Positions 6,135-8,431 of a DNA stretch of 8,431 nucleotides are shown here, one piece after another. This DNA comes from Bacillota bacterium. Its GTDB lineage: Bacteria > Bacillota > Clostridia > DSM-8532. The notes below the pieces were generated by a model. The model made no database searches and was not told the DNA's origin. It was given only the letters and a program-made list of their open reading frames with translations. Position 1 is the stretch's first letter; every line of letters starts with the position of its first letter. The translations under genes were made by a program, and so were the position numbers. The stretch spans positions 1 to 8,431 of the forward strand of contig JAEYPI010000043.1 of assembly GCA_023410885.1 (NCBI GenBank), in the 5' to 3' direction.

Positions 6135-7688
6135 TTACACAATTTTTGTGGTCCAGCTTTCAACATTCCAGACCCCTGTAACCCAATCCTCATAGAACTC
6201 CGGCTCATGGCTGACCAGGATAATGGTACCTTTAAATTCCCTCAGGGCTTTTTTAAGCTCTTCCTTTGCGTCAACATCCAAATGGTTGGTGGGCTCGTCC
6301 AGCACCAGCCAATTGACATCCTTTAGCATCAGCTTGCAAAGCCGCACCTTGGCGCTCTCGCCACCACTTAAAACAGACATCTGACTCTGGATATGTTCCG
6401 TTGTGAGCCCGCATTTTGCCAACGCAGCTCTTACCTCCCCATTATTCATACCGGGGTAAAGGTTCCAAATTTCTTCAAGGGCCGTTCTGTCTGACCGCTC
6501 CGATTCTTGCTCAAAATAGCCGGGATAGAGGTAATCATCAAGAATAACCTCACCTGAAACCGGTTTAATCATTCCGAGCAGGGTCTTTAGCAGCGTCGTT
6601 TTGCCAAGTCCGTTTACGCCCTTAATGGCAATTTTCTGGCCACGCTCCAAGCTAATATCCAACGATCTGGTCAACGGCTCACCATAGCCAATGACCAATT
6701 GCTGGGTTTGGAAAATCACCTTACCTGCTGCTCTGGCCTCCCTAAATTTAAAGATGGGCTTAACTTTTTCTCTGCCCTTTTCAATAATCTCCATCTTATC
6801 AAGCTTCTTCTGCCTGCTTTTCGCCAGATTTGCCGTCGCAGCCCTTGCCTTGTTGCGGGCAATAAAATCCTCCAGCTTTTCAATCTCTTTCTGCTGTTTA
6901 TCATAGGCAATCTGATTCTGATGCTTTTTTAACTGGTACATTTGCTGAAATTGATCATAATTGCCTGTATACCTAGTCAGTTCAGCATTTTCCACGTGGT
7001 AAATGACATTGACTACATCGTTTAAAAACGGTATATCGTGGGAGACCATAATAAAGCTGTTTTCATAGTTTTTCAAAAAATTCTTAAGCCAAATAATATG
7101 GTTCTCATCCAGAAAATTCGTCGGCTCGTCCAGAATAAGGATCATGGGGTTCTCCAACAAAAGCTTGGTCAGAAGCACCTTGGATCGCTGTCCTCCACTC
7201 AACTCGGAGACATCCCTCTCAAGTCCTATCTCGCCCAAGCCAAGGCCGTTAGCTACTTCCTCTATTTTGGCATCAAGAATGTAAAAGCCGCTATGCTCAA
7301 GGGCGCTTTGAATCTCCCCCACATCTTCCATCATTGTATTTAACTCAGATTCTGATGCATCGGCCATTTTTTCGTAGATCTGAAGCATCTCCTGCTCCAG
7401 ATCAAACATATGCTGGAATGCCTCTCTCAGGACCTCCCGAATCGTTTTCCCTTTGGTAAGAACGGTGTGCTGATCCAAATAACCCGTCGTAATACGATTG
7501 CACCATTCAATCTTCCCCTCATCGGGCATGAGTTTGCCCGTGATGATATTTAAAAAGGTAGATTTTCCTTCACCATTTGCCCCTACCAGACCCACGTGCT
7601 CACCTTTCAATAATCGGAAGGTAGCATTCTCTAAGATTTTTCTTCCACCAAAGCTGTGGCTAACATTTTCAACTGTTAAAATACTCAT
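6135..7688 (-). CDS. ABC-F family ATPase, YfmM type
   Basis: A 517-residue cytosolic protein with two complete ABC domains. Domain 1 has Walker A GANGEGKST (36-44), signature LSGGQ (163-167), Walker B LILDEP (184-189, E188) and H217. The linker lies at about 245-310 with a charged helical hairpin and SRQKKLDKM (291-299). Domain 2 has Walker A GVNGLGKTT (357-365), signature LSGGE (440-444), Walker B LVLDEP (461-466, E465) and H494. All catalytic residues are intact, in contrast to the YkpA-like protein in this window. Length and the C-terminal ESWTTK ending agree with Bacillus YfmM from memory. ABC-F proteins bind the ribosomal E site, easing stalled translation or, in resistance subfamilies, displacing antibiotics; which applies here is unknown. 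AGAGG five to six bases upstream supports the ATG. No terminator follows, so it may be cotranscribed with the downstream MerR gene. Confidence 0.93.
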   Translation of the reverse strand: MSILTVENVSHSFGGRKILENATFRLLKGEHVGLVGANGEGKSTFLNIITGKLMPDEGKIEWCNRITTGYLDQHTVLTKGKTIREVLREAFQHMFDLEQEMLQIYEKMADASESELNTMMEDVGEIQSALEHSGFYILDAKIEEVANGLGLGEIGLERDVSELSGGQRSKVLLTKLLLENPMILILDEPTNFLDENHIIWLKNFLKNYENSFIMVSHDIPFLNDVVNVIYHVENAELTRYTGNYDQFQQMYQLKKHQNQIAYDKQQKEIEKLEDFIARNKARAATANLAKSRQKKLDKMEIIEKGREKVKPIFKFREARAAGKVIFQTQQLVIGYGEPLTRSLDISLERGQKIAIKGVNGLGKTTLLKTLLGMIKPVSGEVILDDYLYPGYFEQESERSDRTALEEIWNLYPGMNNGEVRAALAKCGLTTEHIQSQMSVLSGGESAKVRLCKLMLKDVNWLVLDEPTNHLDVDAKEELKKALREFKGTIILVSHEPEFYEDWVTGVWNVESWTTKIV

Positions 7689-7722
7689 TAAATCCTCTTT
7701 TTATGAGAGTGGTAAGATGCTA

Positions 7723-7739
7723 ATGGATGTATGATCCAT
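7723..7739 (-). promoter_or_regulatory. Leader hairpin upstream of the YfmM-like gene
   Basis: ATGGAT and ATCCAT (7723-7728 and 7734-7739) form a perfect 6-bp stem with a 5-base loop, 34 bases before the gene start on the minus strand. The stem includes the ATG of a possible 12-codon leader ORF (complement of 7701-7739). No antiterminator or T-run is seen, so a regulatory role is only a possibility. Confidence 0.25.
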
Positions 7740-7794
7740 GAGGTACTTTATCCCATCTCATTAATATCGCTTTTTTGACATATAGTAATCATTA

Positions 7795-7855
7795 TAATAA
7801 CATCACCCGTTACCGAAATCAAAGATTTCGAACGGAGTACCCGAGTTATTGATAC
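7795..7855. repeat. Palindromic repeat module, copy 1 (short form)
   Basis: This 61-bp module consists of a 20-bp block (7795-7814) followed directly by a 41-bp block (7815-7855). Both blocks recur identically to the right. CCGTT and AACGG pair around an inner hairpin CGAAATC-AAA-GATTTCG, leaving a two-base bulge, and the ends AATAAC/GTTATT are inverted. It resembles a REP- or MITE-like element or a small structured RNA. No family was recognised. Confidence 0.8.
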
Positions 7856-7869
7856 TTCGTATTAATAAC
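7845..7869. repeat. 11-bp inverted repeat joining the two modules
   Basis: GTTATTGATAC (7845-7855) and GTATTAATAAC (7859-7869) are inverted with one G-T mismatch around a TTC spacer. The right end of copy 1 and the left end of copy 2 therefore form one hairpin. The same right-end sequence recurs at 7959-7969, so copy 2 has 11-bp terminal inverted repeats. Confidence 0.75.
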
Positions 7870-7969
7870 ATCACCCGTTACCAGAGTTCGTTCCCAAAGG
7901 AACGAACCACAAGCCTCGACCCACAAGAGAAATCAAAGATTTCGAACGGAGTACCCGAGTTATTGATAC
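7859..7969. repeat. Palindromic repeat module, copy 2 (long form with 46-bp insert)
   Basis: This copy holds the same 20-bp (7863-7882) and 41-bp (7929-7969) blocks as copy 1, without a mismatch, but 46 bp (7883-7928) lie between them. The insert carries a perfect hairpin, GTTCGTTCC-CAAA-GGAACGAAC (7886-7907), and two CCACAAG copies (7907-7913, 7921-7927) 14 bp apart. Closing pair CCGTT/AACGG plus two inner hairpins would give a three-way junction. Ends GTATTAATAAC and GTTATTGATAC are terminal inverted repeats. It contains no coding sequence. Confidence 0.8.
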
Positions 7970-8100
7970 GACCTATTAACAACCCCCTTGAAAACATTCA
8001 AACATTATTTCAGGGTCAGGTTGTGGCGCCTTTAAAGAATATGAGTGAATTTCAATCGTTTGGGACATAATGTACTAAAGATAAACCTGAATAAAAACCA

Positions 8101-8106
8101 AGGAGG
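8101..8106 (+). promoter_or_regulatory. Consensus ribosome binding site of the lipoprotein gene
   Basis: A full AGGAGG lies seven bases before the ATG at 8114. This fixes the start of a gene whose 3' end is missing. Confidence 0.9.
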
Positions 8107-8113
8107 ACTTTAA

Positions 8114-8431
8114 ATGAAACGAATTGTAAAAGTTGAATTTCTGGTATTGGCATTGATATTGATCTGCACTTTTGCCAGTGGCTGCGGTACTACAGGAACT
8201 CAAACTCCAACTAACTCACCAACGGTAACTCCTATTATAACAAATTCAGCCTCTCCACTCATACCGCTTTCCCCCTCTCCACTCATGACGCTTTCACCCT
8301 CTCCAACCGAAACAGCCACAGGAGTTCCCACCGCTTCACCGGGTCTCGACATGATGACAACAGCCTCCATAGTTAATACTGAAGCGGCATTTGAGAAAGC
8401 TATCAGTACTAATGGCACATGGATCATATGC
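8114..8431 (+). CDS. Predicted lipoprotein of unknown function, N-terminal part
   Basis: The reading frame stays open for 106 codons to the window edge. The N-terminus is a lipoprotein signal peptide: a charged start (K2, R3, K6), a hydrophobic core (about 9-20) and a lipobox ASGC with Cys at residue 24. It should therefore be acylated and anchored on the outer face of the membrane. Residues 25-78 are a Ser/Thr/Pro-rich, low-complexity linker, partly built of an 8-residue repeat (SPL..LSP). Residues after about 80 begin a more ordinary domain (NTEAAFEKAISTNGTW). The linker suggests a surface protein that holds a folded C-terminal domain away from the membrane. That domain lies outside the window, so the function cannot be assigned. 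It is divergent from the YfmM-like gene and separated from it by the repeat modules. Confidence 0.88.
   Translation, partial: MKRIVKVEFLVLALILICTFASGCGTTGTQTPTNSPTVTPIITNSASPLIPLSPSPLMTLSPSPTETATGVPTASPGLDMMTTASIVNTEAAFEKAISTNGTWIIC
8252..8306 (+). repeat. 24-bp tandem repeat inside the lipoprotein linker
   Basis: Two 24-bp units (8252-8275, 8276-8299) differ at three positions, and a partial third begins at 8300. They are in frame and encode the Ser/Pro-rich spacer. Copy number could vary by slippage without a frameshift. Confidence 0.75.

Larger units (their letters stand above)
7689..8113. other. 425-base intergenic region between two divergent genes
   Basis: The left part (7689-7794) is the leader of the YfmM-like gene, AT-rich, with a small hairpin and no clear promoter; a TATAAT (complement of 7791-7796) lacks a proper -35. 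The middle (7795-7969) is filled by the two palindromic modules. The right part (7970-8100) is the upstream region of the lipoprotein gene, where no convincing promoter was found. No protein-coding gene is supported in this gap. Confidence 0.7.

Noticed and set aside
7795..7969. Integron attC sites or a CRISPR array.
   Set aside because: The lengths (61 and 107 bp) fit attC sites, but the ends do not match RYYYAAC/GTTRRRY and no cassette genes lie between them. Only two units with no regular unique spacers and no cas genes argue against CRISPR.
7849..8070. A 73-codon plus-strand open frame across the repeat modules.
   Set aside because: It starts within a palindromic repeat, lacks a ribosome binding site, and its translation has no domain-like features. 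The non-coding repeat explanation is better.
8200..8427. A minus-strand Val/Gly/Glu-rich open frame opposite the lipoprotein gene.
   Set aside because: It is the shadow of the Ser/Thr/Pro-rich linker; the plus-strand frame has AGGAGG, a signal peptide and a lipobox.

Overview
The window looks like chromosomal DNA of a low- to mid-GC Bacillota, most likely a clostridial anaerobe. The reasons are AGGAGG-type ribosome binding sites, a TTG start, sigma-A-like promoters, Bacillus/Clostridium-type ABC-F proteins, and an EFR1-type flavodoxin/ferredoxin protein. The species cannot be named from the sequence.

Layout, left to right. The 5' end of a DEAD-box RNA helicase gene runs off the left edge (minus strand). 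Next is a flavodoxin-ferredoxin fusion gene (minus). It is divergent from a membrane metallopeptidase gene of the M50/site-2-protease type (plus); each has a recognisable promoter in the 225-base gap between them. A strong intrinsic terminator after the metallopeptidase gene separates it from a block of four minus-strand genes. In transcription order these are: a YfmM-like ABC-F ATPase, a MerR regulator with a TipAS ligand-binding domain, a YkpA-like ABC-F ATPase, and a CPBP (CAAX/Rce1-type) membrane protease. A second strong terminator lies between the MerR gene and the YkpA-like gene, so the block is at least two transcription units: yfmM-like with merR, then ykpA-like with CPBP. The right edge holds the start of a plus-strand lipoprotein gene, cut by the window end.

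The 425-base gap between the YfmM-like gene and the lipoprotein gene is the least ordinary stretch. It holds two copies of a palindromic repeat module. One is about 61 bp. The other is the same sequence with a 46-bp insertion that carries its own perfect 9-bp-stem hairpin. The modules have inverted ends, an inner complementary pair and nested hairpins, like a small non-autonomous mobile or REP/MITE-type element or a structured RNA. No known family was recognised.

How the genes may work together: two translation-associated ABC-F ATPases, a MerR/TipAS drug-sensing regulator with a textbook 19-bp-spacer operator-promoter, and two intramembrane protease-type proteins suggest a role in antibiotic or peptide stress. 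This is inferred from families and context only. The YkpA-like protein is unusual in lacking both the Walker A lysine and the catalytic glutamate in its second ATPase domain.
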